Positions 11,872-25,901 of a stretch of 64,000 bases of DNA are shown piece after piece. This stretch comes from Dermatophagoides farinae (Eukaryota; Arthropoda; Arachnida; Sarcoptiformes; Pyroglyphidae): contig NC_134681.1 in assembly GCF_024713945.1 (NCBI RefSeq), positions 3,511,501 to 3,575,500 of the forward strand, given 5' to 3'. Under the pieces are notes generated by a model. That model worked only from the letters and a program-made list of their open reading frames with translations. It did no database searches and was not told the DNA's origin. Positions within the stretch are counted from its first letter, which is position 1, and each line of letters begins with the position of its first letter. Made by a program: the position numbers and the translations under genes.

Positions 11872-14800
11872 ATTGATTGATTGAATGTAAATAAAAATCG
11901 ATTATGATCCTAGTTTTTTCAATTTTATTAACAGAAAAAATCCTCATCATCATCATCATCGTGATGAACCTGATTTTGAATATGAAGAGAATTTTTTTTT
12001 TCGTTTTGTTTCTTTTAGGCAATAAAATCCAGATCATCTTGTATTGGATGTTTTGGTTTGGTTAGAAAGTTGAATGTTTTTTTCACTATCGCTGTTGTTG
12101 TTGTTGTTGTTGATTTTGTCTAAAAAAAATTGGCCCAAATTTGATTTTTTTTTCTTTTGCTCTTCATTCATCGTCTGATTGATCCGATGCAAATTGATTT
12201 TTTTTTCGCTTGTGTGTGCCTATGTGGCGTCAATTTGTTTTCGTTGTACTGCTAAATATGATGATAGAGATTATTGTGTGATGCGACTACAAAGTCTCAT
12301 CATACCTGTCAATTGTGTGTAGTGGTTGCTTGTCATGATTTTTTAATTTGACACATTTATAAACCACTATGATGATGATGATGATGATGATGATGAAGCT
12401 AGAAATAGGAAGAAAGATTGAATGAAAAATCTTGACGCCAATGATGATCATCATTTGAATATGATGATGATGATGATGAATGTTGGATATCATTTCACCT
12501 AGTTATTTAGATTTAGCCGGCTTGCTAAAGTGAAAAATTTTTCTTGGAAAATTTCTTATCACAAATATGGCCATTCTCTCTCTATCTCCGTGTAAGTGAA
12601 TGATAAGTTTGTTTGTTTTTTTGATGTAAACCGCTCAACTCAAATTATCATCTGGCTAGATTTGTGAAAATTCTATGAAAAAACCTAATTTTTTCCATTA
12701 CTTTTACAATTATGTCACACGCACATACACACACTAAATAATTAAAGTGAAATCAAGAAATTTCCCGAGAAACCAAGTAAAATTATTTGAAATTAATTTG
12801 TCTGATCAATTGATGCCCCGTTTTTTTTCTTGGAGAAAAAATGCAAATAACGATGGGCATGATCATCAAAATCAATTGATCTTTGACCAAATATGAAGTG
12901 AAATGGAAAAAAAATAAAAACGAAATCTGTATATCAGTTGATGAAAGTTGAGAATAAAAGTTTTTTTTTTATTTTCATTCTCATCATAATAATTGGCCAA
13001 TTATTCAATCAATGAAAAACAAAAAAATGAAAATCGAATCAATCAAAAAATGAAAATCAATCAAATGAAAATGAATAAACAAATAAATCAACTGCCACCA
13101 CCTACACACATACACACACACACAATACGCCTACACATTTTTTTAAAAATATAATTTGCATCCGGTCAGGAAGTTTTTTTTTTGCCACTAAACACATAAA
13201 CTGTCAACTTAACATTTCAATTCAATTCAATTCGATTCAATGGTCCTAATTGGACATTCTCATCGTTTTTTTTGTTTTGTTTCATTCAGTTCATTTTGTT
13301 TGATCTTATTGTTTTTTTTTTTTTTTTTTGGTTGAAACAAAAAAAACAGAAAATCAAATTGTCATTTGCAATTAAAAGCTAATTAACAATTGAAGTGAAT
13401 GATTGATGTGATTGGCGTGGTTATCGGATCATATTTTTGTTGCTGTTTTAGTTGAGCATGCATACATAACCACCCATTCATTGTGGTTGAATTGATTATT
13501 CACTGGTTTTTCTCGTTTTTCATTGAATAATTTTTTTTTGTTTTGTTTTGCTTTGTTTTTGGTTTTGGTTTTGGTTGACATTCATAATTATTGTCTTATT
13601 TCGTGACATTATTTTTTTTTTCGTAGCCATTTCTTTTATGGCTAGATTGGTTATAAATAATAATCATTATTAATGATCCATGATCAATTCTAGCCATGAT
13701 GATGATGATGATGATGATGACTCAATCAATCAATCAATTCAAATTACAAACATCAATCACATTATAATCACAACAACAACAAGATTGTAGAGATGGCCAT
13801 TTGTCCTTTGGGTATGAAAATAAACAATTCAATTAGAAAAATTTTCAAAAATAAAACAACAACAACAACAACAAATTCTAATCAAATTTAATCAACCAAA
13901 AAGAAAAAGAAAAAAGAAAAATTCAATTAAATTGGATCCTTGTGTGTGTGTATCAAAAAAAAGACATTTATTTTGGAACTACACACACACACACCTGGAT
14001 AGTTGCAATAAATGGAATGGATACATTGTTTCATTAACATTTGAGCGAAACATTCACGTTTTGTTGTCACCCATTACTGACAGCCGTTAATTTTGATTTT
14101 TGTTGTTGTTGTTGTTGGATCCTGGAACCTGGGAATACTGTCTCGGCAGGAGATTCAACACAATGATGACTACGATGATGACGAAAAAAAGAAAAGAAAA
14201 GAAAAATGTTCAAAATATCAGCATGAATTCTGTAGCCATATATATAGTAGTAGTAACATTAGTATGGTGAAAGTAGTAGAAGCTTTTTAATCCTTTTGTT
14301 TTTCATCATCATCAACATCATCATCATTATTACATAATGTGTATGTGATTGGTTAAACCTGAACAAAATGAAATGAAACATGAAGAAACCAGGTTATGTT
14401 TTTTTTCTGTTTTTTTTTTTTTTTTGACAACAAAACCCAAAATGAAATGAAATGAAAATAAATTTTCAATGGCCCACCCGAATTGTGTGCGTGTGTGTGT
14501 TTTATGATATTCACATTGTGAATTTATCATGTGGCGCCCAACATGTGGCCATTCATACATACAATACAAAATGTCAAAATACCGGCTTCAAATATTTCGG
14601 AATTTCTTTGTATGTATGTGTGTGTGTGAGTGATATGAAGCCTGTAAACACACACACACATTTGGCGTCATATACCGATTTCTTCACTTGTTAACAAAAG
14701 CAGAAGCATCGACAGCAAAAACAGCAGGAGAATGTGCACGAAACACACGTAGATGGATCATTCATCATTTTGGATTTTATCCACGTTTTTTTTTTTTTTT

Positions 14801-15585
14801 TTGATATTCCGAATTCGATTTCGATTATCATTACCTTTTTGTTAAAGTGTGTGGATAATCCACTGCTGTTCTTTCCTTTTTCTCTCTATATCCATTTCAT
14901 TCGATTACCAGGAGAAATATCAGATTATCACTTATTATAATAACTATATCGGATAACACACACACACACACACATTTGTGGACATCACCAAAAAAAAAAC
15001 CAAAACTTGAATCCGAACCACCACCACCACCATCACCAGAACTTATCAATTTGTTTTTCACGCATGTTTTTTTTTCTTTCATTTAATTTGAACTATGAAC
15101 AACTGAATAGAATGGTATAGTAGTGGCAATAAAAATATCCTTAAAACCACCAGTGGTAGAAGTATATTATTTACAATAAAAAGAAAAAAAATGGGCATGT
15201 CTCATCATAATCATCTTCATCATCATCGATATACAACATAGGGCAACCACACACACAGACAGAAAAAGTAATTCAGTTGTTCATTGGCATCGGTTCGGTG
15301 ATGATGTTCATGATCATGATGATCATCAACAACAACAAAAACAGCATATGATCATCATTTTCAATTAATTCAATTTTGAATTTTCAACAAATAAAAAAAC
15401 GAAAAAAAGAACGCCGACAACAACAACGACAACATATGATATTCATCATCATCATCATACCAATATAAAGTGATTAGTGTTGTGTGTGCGTGTTTTTATT
15501 CTTCGAAAAAAAAATTCTTTTTTTTTAAATTCTACAAAATTTATTTGTGTGCGCTTGTGTGCGCCAATTTGTGTGTGTATGTTTG

Positions 15586-15588
<3 letters not shown>

Positions 15589-15642
<54 letters not shown>
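15589..15642. repeat. (AC)27 microsatellite
   Basis: An uninterrupted AC run of about 54 nt. It is preceded by TTGTGTGTGTATGTTTGTAT, so the left flank is complementary to the run and the two could pair as a GT/AC hairpin. Confidence 0.95.
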
Positions 15643-15645
<3 letters not shown>

Positions 15646-17140
15646 TTGATTGTTGTTCTGAAATTATTTTCTGGAATTCAAAATTGTATCATTGATAATT
15701 AATATTTGAATTATTTATTCATACATTTAAAGTGAAAATTTTTTTTCTCATTGAAAACAAATCATCAATTACATGATCATCGATCATCATTTGTAAGTTT
15801 TTTTTGTTTGTTTTTTGAAATTTTATTCTCTTTTTAAAGCCTCTATATGTCTCACCACCACCAATGAATGATCTACAAGTGTCAACTTGGAAAATTTTTT
15901 CCCTACCCATAAAAAACTGAACCAAACAATTACATTCTGTTACATTACTCGATTTATCGTAAAAAGGGGTAGAGAGAGAGAGAGAGAAAAAAAAACTTTT
16001 GGGATTTTCTTTTCTTCATCTTGATCATCATGATGATGATTTGTTCAGTGTTTTTTTTTTTTTTGATTTTGATTACATGAATTTTGTTTGTAACTCTCTA
16101 TAAATTCCATTTCTAAGAAAAACAAACTAAAACTAATAAACTTGATATACATGTATTTATTTTTTCATTTTAATCAATCACTTGAAAAGTTTTTGTTTTC
16201 TAATCAAACAAACAAATGTCTATATGCCTAAATCCTCATCATCATGTGATTATGGACCATGGAATTGTAATTTGGTGGTCCATGGACCGCCACCAACATT
16301 GAAACACACACACACTTAAACTGATTGTATAATCATCGGTTCTCACTAAAGAAAATATAAATCCTATCAACTAATAACAACAACAACAACAACAATAGTA
16401 ACCAACTTTGGTCCACAAATGATGATGACATACAGACAGTCCAGAGAGAGAGAGAGATAGAGAGAAAGAAAAGTTGAATGAATAGTCTTTTGAATTCAAC
16501 TACCCACCACCACCATCATCATCATCATCATTGCTCTTATTTATTTACAAAGGGTATCGGACACAATCGGACTTGATTTAATCCGATTTATATTTATTTA
16601 TATTGTGTGTGTGTGTGTGGACGTGATTTTTAGCTTAAAAACTTATCTAAATTTTTTTTCCTAGGCTGCTGTTGCTGGGTCCCACACACACACACAGATT
16701 CATTCATTCAAAATGTGGATAGAAAATTGGTTTTTTTTCCGTTCTTTCTTTCGGGTAATCATCATCATTCGGGTTTATTTATTTATTTTTTCGTCTGGAT
16801 TTGTGTTTATTTGTTTGTTTCAAGTTTTTTTTGTGTCTGTTTTTACTGTTCAGTTGTCCAGTTTTTTTTTATTGGAAAATTTAAATTTTCTTCAATTTGG
16901 TTTGTTGTTGTTGTTGTTGCTGGTGGTGGTGTCAACCTTGTTTGAAATTGGTTTTTCTTTTTTTATGTCCCTTTCGGTGTGTGTGTGTTGGTTTTTTTGT
17001 TTTGTTTTTATTGCCATCCATCTTGGATAGTGATGATGTGATGTTTATGAATGTACAAAAAGAGATTGAATTTTTTTTATCCCACAAATTAAATTGGTGC
17101 GTGTGCGTGTATTTGATCAATCTACCGTGTTTCATATGTA

Positions 17141-17200
17141 AACAACAAAAAAAAAACGAAATTCAGCCTAGAGCTGAATTTCGTTTTTTTTATTGTTGTT
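17141..17200. repeat. 60-nt inverted repeat (27-bp stem, 5-nt loop)
   Basis: Positions 17149-17167 (A8 then CGAAATTCAGC) are the exact reverse complement of 17173-17191 (GCTGAATTTCG then T8). The loop is CTAGA at 17168-17172. Allowing a single unpaired A at 17192, another 8 bp pair (17141-17148 with 17193-17200). The stem is unlike the surrounding microsatellites because its inner 11 bp are unique sequence. It may be a small foldback element, an RNA hairpin or a cruciform-prone site. No flanking target duplication is evident. Confidence 0.85.
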
Positions 17201-19783
17201 GTTATTCAGGAAAAAAACGAGAGAGAAAGAATTCATTTTAAGTGAAAAATTTCATCAACTTTTCTTTCATTGTTTGATTCATCCTCATCATCATCATCAT
17301 CACTTGAAATTTCTTTTAAAATGTCGATATTTTGACCCAAGAATTACTTTCATTTCGTTATTTTATTTTATTTTTTCATCATCGTTTTGACCCATTTGAT
17401 ATTCGTTTGATATATAGTGAATGAATGGAATGAAAATGTGTAAGTAAGTAGGGTATGTTTGTTGTGCTTCATAATGAATAACACACACACACACACACTA
17501 TGGTATGACATTTGACATTCAATGATGGGTGTTTAGCGCTCATTATTGTCGTCATCGTTGTTAATGTAGGTGAAAAAAAAACGGAAAACATTTTTTTTTC
17601 TCTTTCAAAATCACATATATTGATTTGATGAATTGAAATTTATGCACACACCAACAACAACAACATTGTAGATATTATTAAGGTCAGAATGAAAGAAACA
17701 ACAACAATTTAGGCTCATTATTTCATGATTATTACTCTTAATATGGAGGGTGTGTTATGTGTGTGTGTGTGTGTGTGGTTGGTTCGTTGGTTAGTAAGGA
17801 AAAGAAAAGGTAAAGTTGTTGCAGGAACACAGCAGGGTTGTTTTTTTTCATTTTCATTTCAAATCACCTTCAATTATTTAGATTTGAACTGGATTTTTTT
17901 TTGTTCACTTTACATTTTTTTTTGCTTTGGTTCCAACAACTACAACTAAAACCCGAGGTTCTTTCTTTTTTTCTCCTTCTCGTTCAACAACAGCACAATG
18001 TCATCATCATCATATCAATCGATCGATCTACAATAATGGTGTGTAGGGTCTAATGCTTTTTCGGCATGCCATTCATTCAATAATGGGTTTCAGTGACAGA
18101 TTAGATTGAGTAAGGGAAGAAGACAAAAAAAAACAATTGTATCCAGTATGGGTTTTTTTTGTCGCTGATTCAATTCAAAAAATGAATGAGAGATTGAGAG
18201 ACGGAGAGAGAAAAAAAGGCATCCATAGCACCTTGGCGTTTTTATTTTCTTTTCTTTTCATTCCTTTTTCTAGGTTTTGGTCAAAAAAACTGGCCGTTTA
18301 ATGCATTCATTTCAATATACCAGACATATTTCTATTTTCAATCAATTTTTTTTATTCCATATTTCACATTATCAAACAATCCACAACATGGTGCTGATGA
18401 TGATGATGATGATTTTCAGATACAGGTATTCACATAAACACATTTACACACTTCACAATAATAACCAATCATTATTATTATCAGGTTAACTTTGAAGTTT
18501 TTTTTTCATTCTTTTTCATTCTTCTTCACTTGCTCTGCATATCTGCTGATTTTATCTATCTACATGTTTTTTTTACCAGTCGTCGTCGTTGTTGTCGTTT
18601 TCGGTGACCAAATACTGACAACAGACACAATGACAATGTGAATGTGAATGAATGAATGAAAAGAAACGGTCCATTTGGGTCCATGGACAATTATCATGTG
18701 ACTGGCAGACAATTGAAAATAAAAACCGATAATGCAACATACGGTATTAATATGTGTTTTCTTTTCTTCATTTTGGAATGTTTTCTTTATTTCATATGAT
18801 CTCCTATGATCCAAAAAATCAAATTAATCGTTCCATAAATCTATGGCCACGTACCTTTCTTTATTTATGTTCAATGATCCATTGTCTGCGTGTGTGTATG
18901 TGTGTGTCTGTGTTGCTTGTAGTCCGATTTTAAACATTGTTGTTGTTTATCCAGGCTCAGCTCGTTCATTTTCTTTTCTAACCATTTTGATTATGTATAA
19001 TCAAAAGTTTTTCTTTTTCCACATTTTTGACGTGAAACAGAGAAATAGAAAAAATCAATTCAAACCATAATTATCCACCACCATCTGATGATGATCGAAT
19101 GAAGCTGGAAAAAAAAATCTGTTGCATCTGGTTTTTTTTCAAAGTTGCAAGTGTATGTGTGTGTGTGTGTAAAAACAAAATGCATTTCTTCATTGTCTTT
19201 GATGACATCTATCTTTATTTTTATGGCAAAAAAAAACCAAAACCAACAAAAATGATTGTCACCATCAATCATCAAGAAAAACAAATCTTACCTGTATTTG
19301 TATAATCATCGTCATCATCATCATTCATATGGATTCTGTCATTTTTTTCTTAAATTTACCCATTATCATTACCATATGCTTATCGAAATTGTGAACAAAT
19401 CCAGAAACGACAACAACAACAACAACAACCAGCAAACCAAACACACACACACACAAAATGAATCATCCGGTTATATTTACAATGGTCAATTTCGGTTTTT
19501 TCTTTTTTTTATGGTTCTCATGAGATGACCAAAATAAAATGAATGATGATGTATTTGTTTGATATATACAGAAAATGAAAATACAAAAAAAAAGAGAGAA
19601 AAAAAATATCATCCATTTCATTTATATCCAATCCAATCATTTATCACTAGTGTTTTTTTTCAAGGCAAATTTTCTTTTCTTTCTCTCTCTCTCTTTCTCT
19701 ATCTCAAATTCTAATTGTCATTGTCGTCGATGTCAACAACGACAACAATGACAAAAACAGATGTAAAATTCTTTGTGCATGTG

Positions 19784-19807
19784 CAGCAGCAGCAGCAGCA
19801 GCAGCAG
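19784..19807. repeat. (CAG)8 microsatellite
   Basis: Eight CAG units, the only pure CAG run of this length outside the left-edge exon. In the plus-strand frame 19715-19909 it reads as Q8 inside a 64-codon frame with Thr-rich flanks. That frame has no recognisable domain and no clear splice context, so I annotate only the repeat. Confidence 0.9.
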
Positions 19808-22616
19808 ATTCGTTTTGTTTTTTTCTCGTTGTCTACCACCACCATCGCCATCAGCAAACCGAGAAGAAATCATTGCAATGAATTGGTGATATTTTTAGCA
19901 GAACCCTAATAACCATCTTTGTGTCTGTAATTTTGTTGTTGTTGTTGTTGTTGTTGATAATTTGAAATTATGTAATGCAATAGCAATAACGATGATGATG
20001 ATGATGATGATGATGAATGTCAAAAAATTTTGCTTTTTCTTGATTGATTGGAAGAATTTTTTTTTTTATACTTGTAAATTTTGAAGTTGGTTTCACTTAC
20101 ACAGATTGTCATTCATTCATTACATGAATCACCGATTCTTTGAAGATGAAATGAAATGAAAATTACGTTGTTTGTCACATTTTTCACTTGATGGTTACAA
20201 CATAGCCAAAACTAATGCATGAAATGATTAAAAGTGATTGACAGAACTTTGAACTCATAACTCTGTCAACAAAACAAAACAAAAAATGATTGCAGCCAGA
20301 AAACTAAAGATGATAATGATGATGATGATCAAATAACAGCAGCAAAACAAAACAAAAAAAAAGAAATCGAAGAAATTTTTTTCATTGATAATGTTACAGT
20401 GTTTCCGGCCATAAATTTATTCTCAAATTACAATTTTTATTTGATCAATTTTGATTGATTGATTGATTGTTCGTTTGGATTTGTCATGTTTGGAAAAAAA
20501 ATACATGATAAACTAAATTTATCCATCTGATGATTGGAAAAAATTGGAAAAAATTCCTATCCATTGATGATCATCCGCTGTTTTTTTTTCTTGCTAATCC
20601 AGCAAGAATGTGGAACCAGATTTTGTTTTCGAATCCGATTTTTACAATGTTTCAAAATATTCAAAATTTGTGTGACTGTCTGATTTTCCAATTTTTTTTT
20701 GCCCATTAATTTAATTTTTTTTTGTCAGGCTCTTTATTTTAATCGCTTGTTTATTTTCATATTTTCATATTTCTTTTTTTTTTTTTTTTTTTGTTGCATT
20801 TTTATATAAAAATTGTAACCAACTTGCAAACAAACACAGAGACACATTTTCCACATTACAGGATATGATAATCCGATTAGTCAGTGTGCACACACACACA
20901 AAAGATGCACAGGGACATACACACACACAGACCAATATGGAAAATTTCATATTGCATCAAATCATTCCATTCATTCATTCAATCGAGTAGTCAGTTGACA
21001 AACAAACAAAAAAAAAATTAAATTTTCAAATATTCAGTGCTGTTGTTGTTGTTGTTGTTACAACTCTAATCTGGATGGAGATAATATTTTAAAAGTGGAA
21101 AAAAAATTTATCAAATTTTTGAACGAAAAAAAAAATTTTTTTTCTATTGAATAAGTCCATTAAATATTTGTTGATGGAAAATGCACAGAAGAAGTTTTCA
21201 AATGAATCGTTTTTTCCAATTTTCAAAAATTAGAATCAACGAACATGAAGAAATCAACTTTTCAGAATCATTTCGGTAAAGATGGTGATCACAAATTCAT
21301 TATATCCACATTCTTTTTGTTGCAATTACACGTGTTTTTTTCAACTTTTTTTTCTGAAAAAAAATCAATTTTTTCCCTCTTTCATTCTTTCTCTTTTCGC
21401 TGGAAAATCAATTCTGATTCGAATTCACAGTCGGATCCGCTTAACACAAAAAATAATGTCAAATGACAAAAAAAAACCGGAATTTTTTTCCACTCGATTC
21501 CTACCAATTATCCAAAAAAAAGGCAAAAGTTTCATTTGAATTCAAAGAGAAAAAAAATGATTTTTTTTCCCCAGAAAATCGATAAAAGTTGTTGGCCTGA
21601 TTTATTAATGATTTGAAATTTAAATTTTTCTTTGTCTTTTGTCTTAAATTTGAAAATGTAAAAAAAAAAAATTCGTGCATATTAATACAATGCAACCAAC
21701 CATCTATCCAATAGAAACAGTAAAGATCAAGCCATCAATTCATTGTTGTTGTTGTTGTTGTATTTTATCTAATTGACGCCCATTCAATCGATTTCAGTGT
21801 GTGTTGTTGTCTATTTTTTTTGTTATCTGGGTGTTGGCTTAACACCACAAACACAAACAAACACAGAGACAAACAAACACACAATGCCAAAACAAAAAAA
21901 AAAAAGAGAAAAGATGAGTTATACAAACACCAACAACAAATCAACAGCCTATAGCTTGAAAAAAAAATGATGATGATGATGATCGAGAAAGAAAATGACA
22001 AGTTTTTGTTGTTGTAGAGTCACTCGTGCTAATCATTATCATTATCATCATCACGATCATTTCGAGAGAGAGAAAAAAAAACAACCTATACAGTAATTTG
22101 TCGGTTAATAATGATGATAATGATAATTTGTTTTTCAACAAACCAAAAAAAAAATGATCCGTTTTCATTGACCATTGTTGTTGACTATACTGAAATTTTT
22201 TTTATTTTTTTTTTTTTTTGCAAAAATCAAAAGCGATATCAGTCCACTGTATTGTCAGTAATGTCGAATAATAGCTAGCCTGTATGTGTTTATAGGGCTT
22301 ACACATTTATTTATCTATTCCATCGATATCTTTTTGTTTTTGTTTTTTATTTCGTTACGATAATCTTATTTTGTCTATTCGGATTCCCCTTTTTTTTTCT
22401 TTTTGGCCAAAATTGTCGATCACCACGATAAATAAACAAAGAAAAACAAAAACAAAATAGACAGGCATATCGTATCCATGTCCATTGTTCAATCACATTC
22501 ACAATCATCGACCACCAGCATCATATCAAGTATCATCATCATCATTATCATTAAATTCGTATATATTCAGAATAGAAAAAAAATAAGTGGAAAAGAAAAA
22601 TACTGAGTTTTCTTTC

Positions 22617-22619
<3 letters not shown>

Positions 22620-22650
<31 letters not shown>
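22620..22650. repeat. (GT)15 microsatellite
   Basis: About 31 nt of GT repeat after TTTCTTT and before ATGTAAGC. Similar but shorter GT/AC runs of 6-10 units occur roughly every 1-2 kb throughout the window. Confidence 0.9.
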
Positions 22651-22653
<3 letters not shown>

Positions 22654-25600
22654 AAGCATCACATCATTAAGATGATGATGATGATGATGATAATGTGATA
22701 TGTGTCATTATTTCTTTTTCTTTTTGAAAATAAAAAAAATATTAACCATTTTGATGATTGATTCACAATCATGTTGTTGTTTTTGGTTGTTCTATATGGC
22801 CAACAACAACAACAACAACAACAAAAAAGATGCTTTGTGTGTGTGTGAATAGAAAGCATTATAGATTAGATTAGATTAAAGATTATTGTGGTCGATGTTG
22901 TTGTTGTGGGCGGTGGTATATCTACAATGGTGGATCATACAACGACCACGTAATCATTTCATTTCAATTCATTTTATCATCATCATCGGTCAAACATTAC
23001 TGCATTATACAACTGTTATATCAGGATACTATGATCAGATTTCATTCAAAATTATTTTATCCATCTATCACCACTATGCTAACCAGTTGAATAAATAACA
23101 GACATACCTGATTTTCAGATGTATGTATACGACAATCGTATGGAGGTGAAATAAATTTCTAATTTGAATTTTTTTTGAATTTTTTTTTTCAATCAATTTA
23201 AGGTTTCTCTGACAACCCAATTTCATATACGGTGTGGATACATGAAAATTGTTGATAATAAAATGAAAAAAAAAATTCATCAAGGATTAAGGTCAAATGA
23301 TGGTGATTTTTTTTCACCAAAAAAAAAAAAAAAAAATTTCAGTTGTTCAAGATTTGTCAAATCAAAAAACGAGAGAAAAAGAGGCAATAAAAAAATTTTT
23401 TTACATGACGATGATGATGAAGATGATTACTGGAAATGATTTGTTTGTTTTATTGAAAAAAAAATCCTACAATCGACAACAACAACAACAACAACAAAAA
23501 TCTGTTCCTGTTTCTCTATGGTTTATCCTCATTTGTAATTTGTTGGATTTTTTTAACGATTCAAAAAAGAAAAATATTTTCTCTGTGTGCGTTTTTCTCT
23601 GGTGATGGTTATATATTATATATACTTATGAAACAAGCAATAATTTACTTAATTTTAATTAGATTGATTTATATATGTATGTAACGAGGCTGGTAAAAAA
23701 AAAGGAGAAAGAAAGAAAAAACGGGGCCAAAGATGACATTACACAGACATATGGTTTTCAATTTTGATGAAATGAAGAGAAATAAATAAAATAAAAAAAA
23801 ACATACCTGATGATGATACCTGAAGTCTATGTGTGTGGTATATTTAGTGTGTAATGATGCGGCATTGCTGACAACACACACACACAAACACAAACACAAG
23901 TTGATTGTCCTCCATCATTTTCTGTTTGTTTGTTTGTTTTGTTTGTACTTGACAAGTAACTGTGTTTGTTGTATCATCCACCATCACCACCACCACCACC
24001 ACCACCACCTGATTTGACATTGATGATTATTATACACTTGTTGAATTTTAAATTTTAAAAATTCTTTTCTTTTGCATTTTTTTCCATAAAAAAATGTGTG
24101 TGTGACATATTGTGTGTGTGTGTGTTGGTTGGTTGTTTGTTTGTTTGTTGTTGTTTGAAATGATGGCTATACGTTGATTGCTTGTGGCCGATATATTTCT
24201 GCATCACACCTGAATGTGAATGGTGATTGACCAAGAAACAAACATCTAAACATTTAGCATCTTTTTTTTTCTTCCACCATCATCCAAAAACGAAAAAAAA
24301 ATCCATGCATTCAGTGCATGTGTTTGTGTATAATATTCAATGACTGTGTCACATTCAATTATTATGGCCATTCATTTTTTTTCTTCTTTTTCTTCAAAGA
24401 TTTCGGTATGTTTAGATTTTCTTCACATTCCATATGATTCGTCGTTTTATTTTATTTTTTTTTCATCTTTGTCGTCGTCGTTTTTCTTTTTTTTTCTTGA
24501 AAAAAAATTCGCAAATATTTAACCAGAAAATGAAAAAATTTTACATTTTTCGTTGTTGCTGTTGTTGTTGTTGTTGTTCATTTAAATTCAATCTAAAATA
24601 TCAAATATCTGTGATTTTCTTTTTTTTCCGACGAATCCGACGACGACGACCACATTTTACATAATGTGGCCATTTTGTGCGTTTGCATGTGTGTGTGTAA
24701 AATGGGAGAAATAATCATCTCATTTTTTCTCTGTCTGTTGTCGATTCGATTTAGGTTTTTTTTCATTCGGGTAATCATCCAATTTTTTTTTGTTTTGTTT
24801 CTCGGTCATATTTTTCCGTTTGAATATGGAAATTTTATTTTTTTTACGGCCATCATCATCGATATGGCACATTATCATCATCATCAAGAAAGGTTTTTCC
24901 AAGAAAAAAAAAGAAATCATTATAATCAACCCTGTGTTGCAATGAATATGATATATTCACCAGTGCATTGTCTATCGATTCTTGCCATAATGATGATGAT
25001 GATGATGAGAATGGCAATAACCGATCGCCATTATTCATTTTTCATCTTTTATTTTCGGACATTCAACAACAACAACAACAACATTTATTTCATATATAAC
25101 ATGACACACACGTGTCGAATTTTTTTGTTTTCAGCGAAGAAAAAAAATTAAATTATCCATAGATAACACCTTTTTACTCTTCAAGTGTCGTTATTTTCAT
25201 TTTTTTGTTGTTGTTGTCGTTTATAATTGTTGTTGTTGTTGTTTTATCATAACAACAACAACAACATTATAATATGATGATGATAACCATTATGATTATG
25301 GTCATCATCATCATCATCATCATCGTCATATCCATATCAGGATCAGCCATTAAATCCTGTTTTAGTCACCACTATTACCATTTACTATTGAACGACAACA
25401 GCAATTATGGCGCCATTAAAATTGTGGTCATTTTACATTTCCACCAACAAGAAAAAAAGAAAATGAAAAAAAACCAATAAAAAAAACCATAGATTTTTTT
25501 TTGTTTTCACAAGAATCATAGCTGCTCTCTGTGTGTGTGTGTGTGTGTGCATTTGACTTTTCCTTTTATTTTCCTGTTCTCTTGCTGTTGATAAGTTTTG

Positions 25601-25868
25601 GTCAAAGTTTGAATTTTTTTCCCCTGTTTGTTTGTTTGTTTTTCGTTGGCTATATACGCACAGAATCGAAATAAATGGCTAGCTCAAACATATCGCTATC
25701 ATCAGGTTTTTTTTGGTTGTTGTTGTTGTTCGGTTAATTAATGATGAGTGAATGAATGGCTCAAGCGTGTCCATAGTTGTTGTTGTTGTTGTTTAATGTT
25801 TAAATAGCCATGCCTGTCGTTCATCATCAAAATTTTTTTTTTTTATTCTAGTAATTCATTCTCTGGTG

Positions 25869-25901
<33 letters not shown>

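Larger units (their letters stand above)
8488..17140. other. Gene-free AT-rich DNA with repeats and small palindromes
   Basis: No recognisable gene. Contents include a T27 run (9019-9045), (TTTCG)5 (9691-9715), a four-copy CCAAA-type run near 10766-10787, a dyad with arms AATTTGAT/ATCAAATT (11531-11557), a 26-bp palindrome (11846-11871), (GAT)n near 13697-13720 and a 54-nt (AC)n (15589-15642). One plus-strand stretch around 14110-14190 encodes mixed-composition peptide (GSWNLGILSRQEIQHND), but it is fused to a GTT run and lacks splice sites I would trust. Confidence 0.6.

Noticed and set aside
22888-22953. Plus-strand frame reading VVDVVVVGGGIS, resembling a dinucleotide-binding (FAD/NAD) motif
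   Set aside because: It is made from a GTT microsatellite next to a GGCGGTGG stretch and stops within about ten codons. No domain continues in any frame, so chance is the better explanation.
24666-25151. 161-codon plus-strand open frame
   Set aside because: It contains repeated ATC, CAA and GT microsatellites translated as Met, Asn, Ile and Cys/Val runs, and the opposite strand is equally open. Not credible as a gene.
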